Source: an uncultured Bacteroidales bacterium (GTDB lineage: Bacteria > Bacteroidota > Bacteroidia > Bacteroidales > P3). From it: a DNA stretch of 8,111 bases. Positions within the stretch are counted from its first letter, which is position 1; each line of letters opens with the position of its first letter. The notes under the pieces were generated by a model that had not been told where the DNA came from, ran no database searches, and worked only from the letters and a program-made list of their open reading frames with translations. The stretch covers positions 1 through 8,111 of the forward strand of contig CAMWVZ010000040.1 in NCBI GenBank assembly GCA_947177845.1. Reading direction: 5' to 3'. A program made the translations under genes and the position numbers. Below, one piece after another: positions 1-7,382 of this stretch.

Positions 1-3000
1 CATCTGAAACTCGCTTTCGGAAAACACACCGCCTTGAATGCCGATGTGCATCTGCAAGGTATTCCCGATACCCTCAACCTCCATCTCAACCTGCACAGGC
101 TTCATGCCGAAAAACAGGATCTCGGGCATATCGTGTTGCCGAACGGAGAATATCTCAAACTGCCTGAAATACTGCGGGAATGGGAGGATTTAACTTTGCA
201 CGGAACTTTGGACGGCAATCTGGAGAAATTCACCGCCGATCTCGATATGGAAAGCAATTTGGGAAATATCCATATCCGCAATTCCGTGGTGGATACGCTC
301 GGAGGACCGGCCGTTATGGTGGGCCGTCTGGACGCTTCCTCCATTCGTTTGGACAAACTTTCCGGCAAGGATTCCCTGCTCGGAACGACAGATCTCGGGC
401 TTGATTTCTATTTGGTAGGAAAAACCTCCTCGACCTTGCGTTGTGAACTGGACGGTACGGTTTCGAATCTGCAGATTGCCGGCAAGACGCTCCAGCCCGT
501 GAAACTCGATTTGCATTTGCAGAAAGACTTTTTCGGCGGCAGGGTGGAGTGCAGGGATTCCAATCTGGATTTCCGCCTGTCGGGAAATCTGGATTTCCGT
601 TCGGGCGATTCCCGTTCGCACTTTGAGTTGGATTTGCGCAACATCGACCTGACGCCCTTGCATCTGTTCGGCGATACGGGCGATTTCAGAGCCTCCACCT
701 TTCTGCGGGTGGCGTACACGGGCAGGCAATACGATTCGATAGAGGGGTATATCCGCTTGATGAATACAAAAATACAGCGGTCCGGCACTTCGTATGCCCT
801 GCCCGAAATGCGTCTTGCCTTGGTGAAGGAAGGCAAGCACCGCTGGGCGTATGTGCGTTCGGAACTATTGGATTTCGATTTGCACGGTTTTTGGAGTTTT
901 GCAAGTCTGAAAGGTCAAATCCAACATATACTCGCCGCGCAGATACCTTCGCTTTTCGATACGGCTCCGCAGGCTGTCCATGCCGACGCCACGCACCCCA
1001 TGCACTATACGGTGCATCTGAAACTCAAGGACGCCGACAATCTGTTGCAGCTCTTTTTCCCGGATGTGCGTGTCCCGGTGGGTTTGAGCGGAGAGATGAA
1101 TTACGACGGCGGAGAGGAAAGCCTCGCTTTCTCCCTCGATTTGCCCTATCTTCAATATCATAGGTTTGCCTATATGAACGGCAGCCTGCAAGCGGATTTC
1201 TCGGGCGAAAAAAGTTCGGTCCGCGCGCAGGCGGGTTCCCTGTATTTAGACGACAGCATCCGCCTGCCGAATTTCTCGCTTTCCCTAACGGGTGTGGAAA
1301 AAGATGTGTTGGACTATGCCTTGATGTGGGACGGTTCCCTCAAATCGGGGCTTTACGGAAATTTCCGCTTTTATCCGGGGCCCGGCATCCGCTTCGAAAT
1401 CGAAGAGAGCGGGGTGTTTTTAGGGGGAAGCCTGTGGCGGAATTACGAAGGAAGCTATTTGTTCTTCGCCCCCGATTCGATAGTCTTCGGGCAGTTCGGT
1501 TTCCGTTCGTCCGACGCCCGGAGCGGGGTGGTGCTCAACGGCGAACTTTCCCATACGCCCGCCTCGCATCTTCGTGTCGACTTCGACGAATTTTCGTTAG
1601 ACTACCTGCACTATTTCCTTCGGAAAATCCATATGGATATGAAGGGAAACATCAACGGATATGCGCAGGTGAACGACTTTTACGATATGTTCTCCTTCGA
1701 GGCCGATTTGAGTATCGACAACCTGCTCATCAACCGTCACGCCTACGGACGTTTGGAAGTAGGCTCGCGATTCAATCGGAAAGACGCCATAAAATTAGGC
1801 GTGCATCTCAAGGAGAACCGTCAGGGAAAGCCTTTCGAAACGCTTTCGTTCGACGGCACTTTCTACCGCACGCAGGGTAAGAAACTCGACTTTTCGGGAA
1901 AAGTCAACGATTTTCCCGTGCAGTTCCTTTCGGGTTTCCTCGCTTCGGTGGCTTCCGATTTGGAAGGTACGTTGAACGGAGATTTGAAGATGGGCGGCAC
2001 CCTTTCTTCCCCGCTTCTGTATGCAGAGGTCAAGACGAACAATTTAGCCGCCACCATTCCGTTTTTAGGCACGCGCTACACGTTCACCGACATGGCCTTG
2101 AAACTCACCTCCGACAAGATTTCCTTTGTGCGGGGGCGTTTCACCGATGAGGATTTCCGCTCGGAAGGCACGTTGAAAGGTGCCATTTCTCATCACAATT
2201 TCAAGAATATGCGGCTCGACATGGGCTTGGACTTTCAGAAACTCCTGGCGGTCCATACCAAGCGTTCGCCCGATGTACCGTTTTGGGGAAAGGTTTTGGC
2301 CACGGGCGCGTTGAACATCACCGGTCCGATGAACGATTTGTCCGTTACGCTTTCGGCGGTGGTGGACAATCCTTCCGATATCCATTTCGATTTCTCCTCC
2401 ATGTCGGTCAACAGCGGGGCCAATTTCATCCAGTTTGTGTCCGAAACACCCGAAATGGAAGACAGCACGAAGATTTCGTTCGAAAAATTCTATGCCCGCA
2501 CCCGCACCTTGGCACGTAAGCGGCGCAATCATCTTTCCATGGATTTGAATTTGGGCATCAATCCGGGCCTGGCGGTGTCGGTGGGATTGGGCAATACGGC
2601 CATGGACGGCACGCTTTCGGCGACGGGAAGCGGCCTGTTGCGTCTTTCGTCCAAGAACGGCACCACGCGGCTTTTCGGAACCTATACGATTAACGGCGGG
2701 GAGTTCGATATTTCGATGGTCGACATCATCAACAAGAAGTTCGAGTTGGAAGAAGGCGGCACCATTTCGTGGGTAGGGCCTATCGACGATGCCCGCATCA
2801 ATGTCCGGGCCGACTATCAGACCCGTGCGAGTCTGTATCCTATCCTGTCCCAGTTTTCGGGCACCGACGAGGACCGTCGCATGCAGAAGAGCGATGTGAA
2901 GAGCATCATTATCCTGAGCGGAAACCTGATGAATCCCGATATAAGTTTCGATATCGATTTGATGAACACCGACGAGGATTCCAAAGACAAGTTCTTTGCG

Positions 3001-3624
3001 GTAGTGAAGAAAGACGACGAAGATGAAATGCTCCGTCAGACGTTTTCTTTGCTGATGTTCAACTCCTTTATGGCTCTCGACAACAGCAGCGCGGGCATAG
3101 GCAATGCCGCCTTGTCCTCTTCTTCCGATTTGCTTTTCAGTCAGTTCAATAACTTCCTTTCGCAGTTCACCGAGAATTTCAACATCGGCTTGAATTACAG
3201 CCCCAATGTGGGCGGTGCCAATTCGGGAACGGGAAATTCCGAATTTCAGGTGATGATGTCGGGGCAGCTGTTCAACGACCGCCTGCTGATTAACGGCAAT
3301 TTGGGTGTGTCGGAAAACGGTGTGGCGAATTCGGCAGGAAGAGCGGCCACGAATGTGGTGGGCGAAGTGGATGTGGAATGGAAATTTACCGAAGAATTGC
3401 GCCTGAAAGCCTTTAATCACTCCAACGAACAAGACCTCACCAAGCCCGCCAACTCCTATACGCAGGGCGTGGGCGTGGTGTTCAAGCGCGATTTCGACAG
3501 CTGGAAGGAATTTATCTATGGCTCCAAAGGCAAGCGCACCAAGGAACAACGACAGGAGGAACGTGCGCAGAAGCGCGAGCAACGCGAAACGAAAAAGGAA
3601 TTAAGAAGAGAAAACCGTGATTAG
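1..3624 (+). CDS. tamB: TamB-like translocation/assembly module protein, C-terminal 1207 residues (5' truncated by window edge)
   Basis: The frame is open from base 1 to a TAG stop. The TTG at 34 is only an internal codon, so the true start lies to the left of the window. TamB proteins span from the inner membrane across the periplasm as long beta-rich AsmA-like troughs. They help deliver outer-membrane proteins and probably phospholipids. Most of the visible protein is repetitive beta-strand sequence with alternating polar and hydrophobic residues. From about residue 890 it matches the conserved TamB C-terminal domain (DUF490): GTYTINGGEF at 893-902, then a KFELEEGGTISW-type strand, then a SIIILSGNLMNPDISFDID stretch, then a Ser/Asn-rich region leading to beta strands. 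It ends in a 30-residue highly charged tail (about 13 Lys/Arg and 8 Asp/Glu). The stop overlaps the stop of convergent lepB by 4 nt. The family assignment is firm; the exact partner (TamA- or BamA-like) cannot be seen here. Confidence 0.88.
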   Translation, partial: HLKLAFGKHTALNADVHLQGIPDTLNLHLNLHRLHAEKQDLGHIVLPNGEYLKLPEILREWEDLTLHGTLDGNLEKFTADLDMESNLGNIHIRNSVVDTLGGPAVMVGRLDASSIRLDKLSGKDSLLGTTDLGLDFYLVGKTSSTLRCELDGTVSNLQIAGKTLQPVKLDLHLQKDFFGGRVECRDSNLDFRLSGNLDFRSGDSRSHFELDLRNIDLTPLHLFGDTGDFRASTFLRVAYTGRQYDSIEGYIRLMNTKIQRSGTSYALPEMRLALVKEGKHRWAYVRSELLDFDLHGFWSFASLKGQIQHILAAQIPSLFDTAPQAVHADATHPMHYTVHLKLKDADNLLQLFFPDVRVPVGLSGEMNYDGGEESLAFSLDLPYLQYHRFAYMNGSLQADFSGEKSSVRAQAGSLYLDDSIRLPNFSLSLTGVEKDVLDYALMWDGSLKSGLYGNFRFYPGPGIRFEIEESGVFLGGSLWRNYEGSYLFFAPDSIVFGQFGFRSSDARSGVVLNGELSHTPASHLRVDFDEFSLDYLHYFLRKIHMDMKGNINGYAQVNDFYDMFSFEADLSIDNLLINRHAYGRLEVGSRFNRKDAIKLGVHLKENRQGKPFETLSFDGTFYRTQGKKLDFSGKVNDFPVQFLSGFLASVASDLEGTLNGDLKMGGTLSSPLLYAEVKTNNLAATIPFLGTRYTFTDMALKLTSDKISFVRGRFTDEDFRSEGTLKGAISHHNFKNMRLDMGLDFQKLLAVHTKRSPDVPFWGKVLATGALNITGPMNDLSVTLSAVVDNPSDIHFDFSSMSVNSGANFIQFVSETPEMEDSTKISFEKFYARTRTLARKRRNHLSMDLNLGINPGLAVSVGLGNTAMDGTLSATGSGLLRLSSKNGTTRLFGTYTINGGEFDISMVDIINKKFELEEGGTISWVGPIDDARINVRADYQTRASLYPILSQFSGTDEDRRMQKSDVKSIIILSGNLMNPDISFDIDLMNTDEDSKDKFFAVVKKDDEDEMLRQTFSLLMFNSFMALDNSSAGIGNAALSSSSDLLFSQFNNFLSQFTENFNIGLNYSPNVGGANSGTGNSEFQVMMSGQLFNDRLLINGNLGVSENGVANSAGRAATNVVGEVDVEWKFTEELRLKAFNHSNEQDLTKPANSYTQGVGVVFKRDFDSWKEFIYGSKGKRTKEQRQEERAQKREQRETKKELRRENRD

Positions 3625-5147
3625 CGGATTTTGCGCAGAAACTTATTCCACCGCACTTTTTTAAGTCCGTGCGCGTCTTTGTTCCACGAAAACCACACGA
3701 TATAGGCCTTGCCCACCACATGATCCTCGGGCACGAATCCCCAATAGCGCGAGTCGGCCGAATTGTGACGGTTGTCGCCCATCATCCAATAGTAGTTCAT
3801 CCGACATACATAACGGTCGGTTTCTTCTCCGTTGATGAAAATCTTACCGTCTTTGATTTCCAGAGAATTGTTTTCGTAGACAGTGATGAGGCGATGATAT
3901 AAGGCCAAATTCGCCATATCCAGTTTCAGTGTGTCGCCCTGTTTGGGAATATAGACGGGCCCGTAGTTATCCACATTCCACGCATAGACCGAAGGGCTGA
4001 AAGGAAAGAGACGGCCGTCGCCCCAGCCGGCGGGCTCGATGATAGGCTCCACCTTGCCCACACTCGGCATGGCGGCCAGTTTTTCCACCATTCCGTCCGT
4101 CAGAGGCACCGTGCCGTAGGCGGGATTGAACAACACCTTGAGGTCGTCGTTCGACACGCCCAGCTCCTGCCACGTCTTGCGGCTCACCACACCCGGAGAG
4201 GGATAGATACGGTAGTTGAACTGCAACTGTTCGGGATTGCAGGCTTTCTCTCCGTTCACATACACCTGACGGTCGCGGATTTCGAGCGTGTCGCCGCCGA
4301 TGCCGATGCAACGCTTCACGAAGTTCTCGCGGCGGTCGACGGGACGGTAGGTGATGCGGCCGAAAGTTTCCTTGTCGTTCCAGACCCTTTCGCGCCCCAC
4401 CTCCTTTACTAATGTATTATACGAGATATTGCTCTGAAATACACTCGAAACCGTGTCGCCGTCGGGAAAATTGAACACCACCACTTCGTTGCGGCGCACC
4501 TCGTGCAACCCGGGCAGGCGATGATAGGGAAGCTCAATCCACGTGAGATAGGACGGTACGTCCTTGGTAAGAGGAAGCGTATGTTGCACAAAAGGGAACG
4601 TGACGAGGGTCTGCGGCACCCTCGGCCCGTAGGCCACCTTGCTTACAAAGAGAAAGTCGCCCACATTGAGCGATTTTTCCATCGACGAGGACGGAATCAT
4701 GAAGCCCTTGAAGTAGAAAGCGTGGATGATGAGCACGACGGTGAGGGCGAACACAAGCGTGTCGAACCACTCGCGGGCGGCGCTTTTCTTGTAGGGCGGG
4801 AGGTCTTTGGCGCAGGTGTATTTCTCCTTCTTCACAAAGTGAAGCACGGGAAAGTAGACGAAGAAGAACAGACAGGCGCACAGGCATTCCCAAATGCGGC
4901 GGCGCGAATATCCGTAGGTGGTCTCCACGCACAGCAGCCAAAAGACAAAGACATTGATGAAAGGGACAAAGAGGAAGATGAAATGTTGCAGGGGTTTTAC
5001 TTTCAAAATCTTAATCCAAAGATATTCGCCATAGAAAGGCACGAGCGCCCACCATGGATTTTTGCCTGCGGTTGTGAACACGCCCCATAAGGAGGGTACA
5101 AGCAAAAGCTTGTAAACCACAATCGTCAATAAAACCCCTATCATCAT
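3621..5147 (-). CDS. lepB: Signal peptidase I (S26 family), long Bacteroidota form
   Basis: This 508-residue membrane protease removes signal peptides from Sec- and Tat-exported proteins, with the active site on the periplasmic side. The N-terminal 120 residues carry three predicted membrane helices (about 2-20, 54-73, 86-105), resembling the DUF5684-type membrane domain (PWWALVPFYGEY at 31-42). A fourth helix (129-147) precedes the catalytic part. The nucleophile motif is IPSSSME, with catalytic Ser155. RRNEVVVFNFP (218-228) is the next conserved box. NFVKRCIGIGGD (275-286) provides the general-base Lys278, and MGDNRHNSADSRYWG is at 456-470. All catalytic elements are intact. About 130 residues are inserted between the Lys box and the GDNR box, which is usual for the long Bacteroidota enzymes. 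The start is the first of two tandem ATGs, directly after the clpP stop (TAAATG), suggesting translational coupling; the second ATG is equally possible. It is the last gene of the tig-clpP-lepB run and its TAA stop overlaps the tamB stop. Confidence 0.95.
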   Translation of the reverse strand: MMIGVLLTIVVYKLLLVPSLWGVFTTAGKNPWWALVPFYGEYLWIKILKVKPLQHFIFLFVPFINVFVFWLLCVETTYGYSRRRIWECLCACLFFFVYFPVLHFVKKEKYTCAKDLPPYKKSAAREWFDTLVFALTVVLIIHAFYFKGFMIPSSSMEKSLNVGDFLFVSKVAYGPRVPQTLVTFPFVQHTLPLTKDVPSYLTWIELPYHRLPGLHEVRRNEVVVFNFPDGDTVSSVFQSNISYNTLVKEVGRERVWNDKETFGRITYRPVDRRENFVKRCIGIGGDTLEIRDRQVYVNGEKACNPEQLQFNYRIYPSPGVVSRKTWQELGVSNDDLKVLFNPAYGTVPLTDGMVEKLAAMPSVGKVEPIIEPAGWGDGRLFPFSPSVYAWNVDNYGPVYIPKQGDTLKLDMANLALYHRLITVYENNSLEIKDGKIFINGEETDRYVCRMNYYWMMGDNRHNSADSRYWGFVPEDHVVGKAYIVWFSWNKDAHGLKKVRWNKFLRKIR

Positions 5148-5834
5148 TTATTCTGCTTTTACTGCGGTATTCTGCTTTTTCTCCAGAATCTCGTCGATCA
5201 TGCCGTATTCCAAGGCCTCTTTCGAGGTCATCCAGTAGTCGCGGTCGGCGTCCTGATAGATTTTATCATAGGCCTGACCGCTGTGTTGGGCGATGATTTC
5301 GTAGAGTTCCTTTTTCACTTTCAGAATCTCGCGGGCGGTGATTTCGATGTCCGAAGCCTGTCCTTCGGCGCCTCCGAGGGGCTGATGAATCAGCACGCGC
5401 GAATGGCGCAAGGCCGAGCGTTTGCCCTTGGCACCGGCACAGAGCAATACCGAAGCCATGGAGGCGGCCATTCCCGTACAAATGGTGGCTACATCCGGCG
5501 ACACATACTGCATGGTGTCGTAGATGCCCAGACCGGCATACACCGAACCTCCGGGACTGTTGATGTAGATTTGGATGTCCTTCTGGCTGTCTACCTGCTC
5601 CAGAAACAGCAGCTGGGCCTGAATGATATTGGCCACTTCGTCGTTGATGGCCGTTCCCAAAAAGAGAATCCGGTCCATCATCAAACGCGAGAACACGTCC
5701 ATTTGAGCTACATTCAACTGCCTTTCCTCAATAATGGTAGGGTTGATGTAGGCGCGGGTCTGCGATTCAAAGCGGTCTAAATTCAGACTGCTGATGCCCC
5801 TGCTCCGGGCGTATTTACGGAATTCGTCTTTCAT
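5148..5834 (-). CDS. clpP: ATP-dependent Clp protease proteolytic subunit ClpP
   Basis: This is a 228-residue serine peptidase that assembles into a double heptameric barrel in the cytoplasm. It degrades proteins fed by an AAA+ unfoldase such as ClpX. The complete Ser-His-Asp triad is visible: Ser125 in GMAASM, His150 in LIHQPLGG and Asp199 in DADRDYWM, with the normal spacing of 25 and 49 residues. The oligomerisation and substrate-groove region INSPGGSVYAGLGIYDTMQ (91-109) is intact. The roughly 30-residue N-terminal extension before NPTIIEERQLNVAQMDVFSR is as in Bacteroides ClpP, so the upstream ATG is a good start. It lies 6 nt downstream of tig and its TAA is immediately followed by the lepB ATG. 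ClpX, which normally follows ClpP in Bacteroidota, is not present here. Confidence 0.97.
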   Translation of the reverse strand: MKDEFRKYARSRGISSLNLDRFESQTRAYINPTIIEERQLNVAQMDVFSRLMMDRILFLGTAINDEVANIIQAQLLFLEQVDSQKDIQIYINSPGGSVYAGLGIYDTMQYVSPDVATICTGMAASMASVLLCAGAKGKRSALRHSRVLIHQPLGGAEGQASDIEITAREILKVKKELYEIIAQHSGQAYDKIYQDADRDYWMTSKEALEYGMIDEILEKKQNTAVKAE

Positions 5835-5840
5835 GGCGGT

Positions 5841-7241
5841 TTATTTCTGCTTCTTCTCGTTGTCTTTCTTGAGCACTTCCACAAAGTCTTCCATGCTCAA
5901 CGACTTTTTGTCCACCTTCACCTTGTCCTTGAAAATCGCGGTGAGCTTTTCCTCGAACACCATGTCGTAGACACGTCTCATCTCTTCTTCGTTCTTCATC
6001 ATCGAATCGATGAACATCTCCACGCGCTTCTTGCTTTCCTCGTCTTCGGCATTCACGGGGAAATACTGCGCCAAGACACGGTTTTTGTAGAAGTCGCGCA
6101 AATCCTGCATCTCGATTTTCATGCCGTATTGTTCGGTGATGCGGTTTTGAATCAATTCCCAGCGGAGCGAACGCAGAATCTGCTTCATATCCTCTTCGGG
6201 AATGTCGTTCACCGCTTCCTTCTTGTTCTCCTCGGCTTCGCGGTTCTGTTCGGAGAGCACCCAGCGTTTCACGAATTCTTCGTTCAAATCGAACTTGGCG
6301 TTCTCGATAATGGCATCCACCGTATCCACAAAGAGTTTCTTATCGGTGTTCTGGCTGTAGTAGCCCGAAATTTCGTTGCGCATATGCTCACGGAAAGCCT
6401 TTTCGTCTTTGATGCCGACGCCGGGATAGGCTTTTTCATAGAGGTCTTCGCCGAGCGCGGCGGGTTCCACACGGGTGATGCTGTGGATAGCGAAGCGGAA
6501 TTTGGGCGCGATTTCGGCCAGGCGGTCTTCGGTGATATTGAGCATGGCGGCCAAATCGGTCTTGTTCTTGAAGGCTTTTTGGATTTCAAAATCCACTTTG
6601 TCTTCCTTTTTCTTGCCGATGAACTGTTTTTGAATGGTTTTGAGCGCAATCTTATCCACCGCTATCGAAGTCTTGACGCTGATGCCGTTTTCCTTGGCCT
6701 CGCCCGCTTCGTTCAGCTCGGTGAGTTTGCCGCCCAAAGTATCGGTATCGCCCACGGTTTCGGGGCTTTCGATTTTTCCGTAGCGGCGGCAGATGCCTTC
6801 CATGTGTTTGTCTACCATTTCGTCCGACACGGTGATTTCGTAGCCGCGAACCTTGACTTTTTCGAGTTCCACCTTGAATTCGGGCACCAAGCCGATTTCG
6901 AACCAGAAGGTGAAGTTGGCGGGTTTGTCAAAATTCATCTCGCTCTTGTGGGTGTCGTCTTCCACGGGGAGGGCGTGCCCCAAGATATTCACTTTCTCGT
7001 CCTTGATGTATTTGTCGATGCCTTCGGCCACGCTGCGGTTGATAACGTCCATCAAAATGGCCTTTCCATACATTTGTTTCACCAAACCGGCGGGTACTTG
7101 GCCGGGACGGAACCCGTTCATGTTTACTTTCTTGCGGTAATTTTTCAATTCTTCCGCCACCTTCCCCTCATAGTCTTGGGGAACCAATTCCATCTTCAGG
7201 TAAGCATGCAATGCTCCGTTGTTTTCTCTTGTGATATTCAT
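5841..7241 (-). CDS. tig: Trigger factor, ribosome-associated chaperone
   Basis: This 466-residue chaperone binds the ribosome near the exit tunnel (protein L23) and shelters nascent chains. The N-terminal ribosome-binding domain has the signature loop GFRPGQVP at 43-50, aligned with GFRKGKVP of E. coli at the same position. The linker FEIGLVPEF (114-122) is typical. Residues about 160-258 occupy the place of the FKBP-type prolyl isomerase domain but are strongly divergent: only a FIGKK-like turn (207-211) is recognisable and the usual aromatic catalytic-pocket motifs are not obvious. The remaining C-terminal part is charged and helical, as expected for the chaperone arms, and ends in a Lys-rich tail. 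It is slightly longer than E. coli Tig (432). It is the first gene of the minus-strand operon and is read from a promoter in the divergent intergenic region. No Shine-Dalgarno sequence lies at normal distance; the A-rich stretch before the ATG fits Bacteroidota initiation. Confidence 0.94.
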   Translation of the reverse strand: MNITRENNGALHAYLKMELVPQDYEGKVAEELKNYRKKVNMNGFRPGQVPAGLVKQMYGKAILMDVINRSVAEGIDKYIKDEKVNILGHALPVEDDTHKSEMNFDKPANFTFWFEIGLVPEFKVELEKVKVRGYEITVSDEMVDKHMEGICRRYGKIESPETVGDTDTLGGKLTELNEAGEAKENGISVKTSIAVDKIALKTIQKQFIGKKKEDKVDFEIQKAFKNKTDLAAMLNITEDRLAEIAPKFRFAIHSITRVEPAALGEDLYEKAYPGVGIKDEKAFREHMRNEISGYYSQNTDKKLFVDTVDAIIENAKFDLNEEFVKRWVLSEQNREAEENKKEAVNDIPEEDMKQILRSLRWELIQNRITEQYGMKIEMQDLRDFYKNRVLAQYFPVNAEDEESKKRVEMFIDSMMKNEEEMRRVYDMVFEEKLTAIFKDKVKVDKKSLSMEDFVEVLKKDNEKKQK

Positions 7242-7277
7242 GATGTTGCTTGTTATTTACGGTTTATACAAGTTCCT

Positions 7278-7316
7278 CCGTCCTTTTCTCCCGAATCCTG
7301 TTCGGGGCGCGGACGG
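7278..7316 (-). promoter_or_regulatory. Nested hairpin in the presumed tig 5' leader
   Basis: Read on the minus strand, CCGTCC (7316-7311) pairs perfectly with GGACGG (7283-7278). Inside this, CCCGAA (7306-7301) pairs with TTCGGG (7295-7290) around a 5-nt loop, CAGGA. The two 6-bp stems are separated by short unpaired segments (4 and 6 nt). If transcription starts just downstream of the TACCTTTG element, this structure forms the very 5' end of a leader of roughly 75-80 nt. No T-run follows on either strand, so it is not an intrinsic terminator. A role in mRNA stability or translational control is inference; it matches no riboswitch I recognise. Confidence 0.5.
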
Positions 7317-7324
7317 TAGGGGTG

Positions 7325-7332
7325 CAAAGGTA
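7325..7332 (-). promoter_or_regulatory. Bacteroidota -7 promoter element for tig-clpP-lepB
   Basis: The minus strand reads TACCTTTG, an exact match to the Bacteroidota primary-sigma -7 consensus TAnnTTTG. It lies 83 bp upstream of the tig ATG and faces it. No TTTG -33 element is seen at the usual distance; the upstream region is instead A/T-rich. The predicted transcription start is around 7317-7320. Confidence 0.65.
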
Positions 7333-7353
7333 GTTAAATTTCGTATATTTTCG

Positions 7354-7361
7354 TACCTTCG
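7354..7361 (+). promoter_or_regulatory. Probable -7 promoter element for the rightward surface-protein genes
   Basis: TACCTTCG differs from TAnnTTTG at one position and lies 21 bp upstream of the ATG at 7383. The predicted transcription start would be near 7366-7369, giving a very short leader. No good -33 TTTG is visible. It lies 21 bp from the outward-facing tig element, so the two would compete or be co-regulated if both are active. Confidence 0.45.
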
Positions 7362-7379
7362 CAGGTTGGTCTGAACCTG
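7362..7379. repeat. Perfect inverted repeat (6-bp arms, 6-nt spacer) before the rightward gene
   Basis: CAGGTT (7362-7367) and AACCTG (7374-7379) are perfect complements around GGTCTG. The repeat begins directly after the probable -7 element and ends 3 bp before the ATG at 7383. It would therefore cover the predicted transcription start. It could be an operator for a dimeric regulator or, if transcription starts further upstream, an mRNA hairpin covering the translation start. The function is inferred from position only. Confidence 0.45.
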
Positions 7380-7382
7380 TTT

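Noticed and set aside
34..36. TTG as the start of the TamB-like gene
   Set aside because: The frame is open to base 1 and the protein lacks its N-terminal membrane anchor, so the gene begins outside the window.
561..600. Direct repeat AATCTGGATTTCCG within tamB
   Set aside because: It encodes a repeated NLDFR beta-strand motif, normal for repetitive AsmA/TamB proteins; it shows no sign of being a mobile or regulatory repeat.
2065..3582. 505-codon open frame on the minus strand inside tamB
   Set aside because: It is a shadow of tamB: the product is His/Arg/Gly-rich with no recognisable domain or signal, while the plus frame carries clear TamB motifs. The opening reflects codon bias.
3652..3673. 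Short inverted repeat CGCAC/GTGCG with a T-run in the loop near the tamB-lepB junction, considered as a terminator
   Set aside because: The stem is only 5 bp with a 12-nt loop, and the T-run is in the loop and not after the stem, so it is not a convincing terminator.
5017..5024. TATCTTTG on the minus strand, a match to the -7 promoter consensus
   Set aside because: It lies inside the lepB coding sequence, downstream of its start and not upstream of any other gene; an 8-bp motif with two free positions is expected by chance.
6129..7319. 396-codon open frame on the plus strand antisense to tig
   Set aside because: The product is Phe/His/Val-rich in a pattern expected from reading Lys/Glu/Asp-rich coding sequence backwards. 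The trigger factor frame explains the region.
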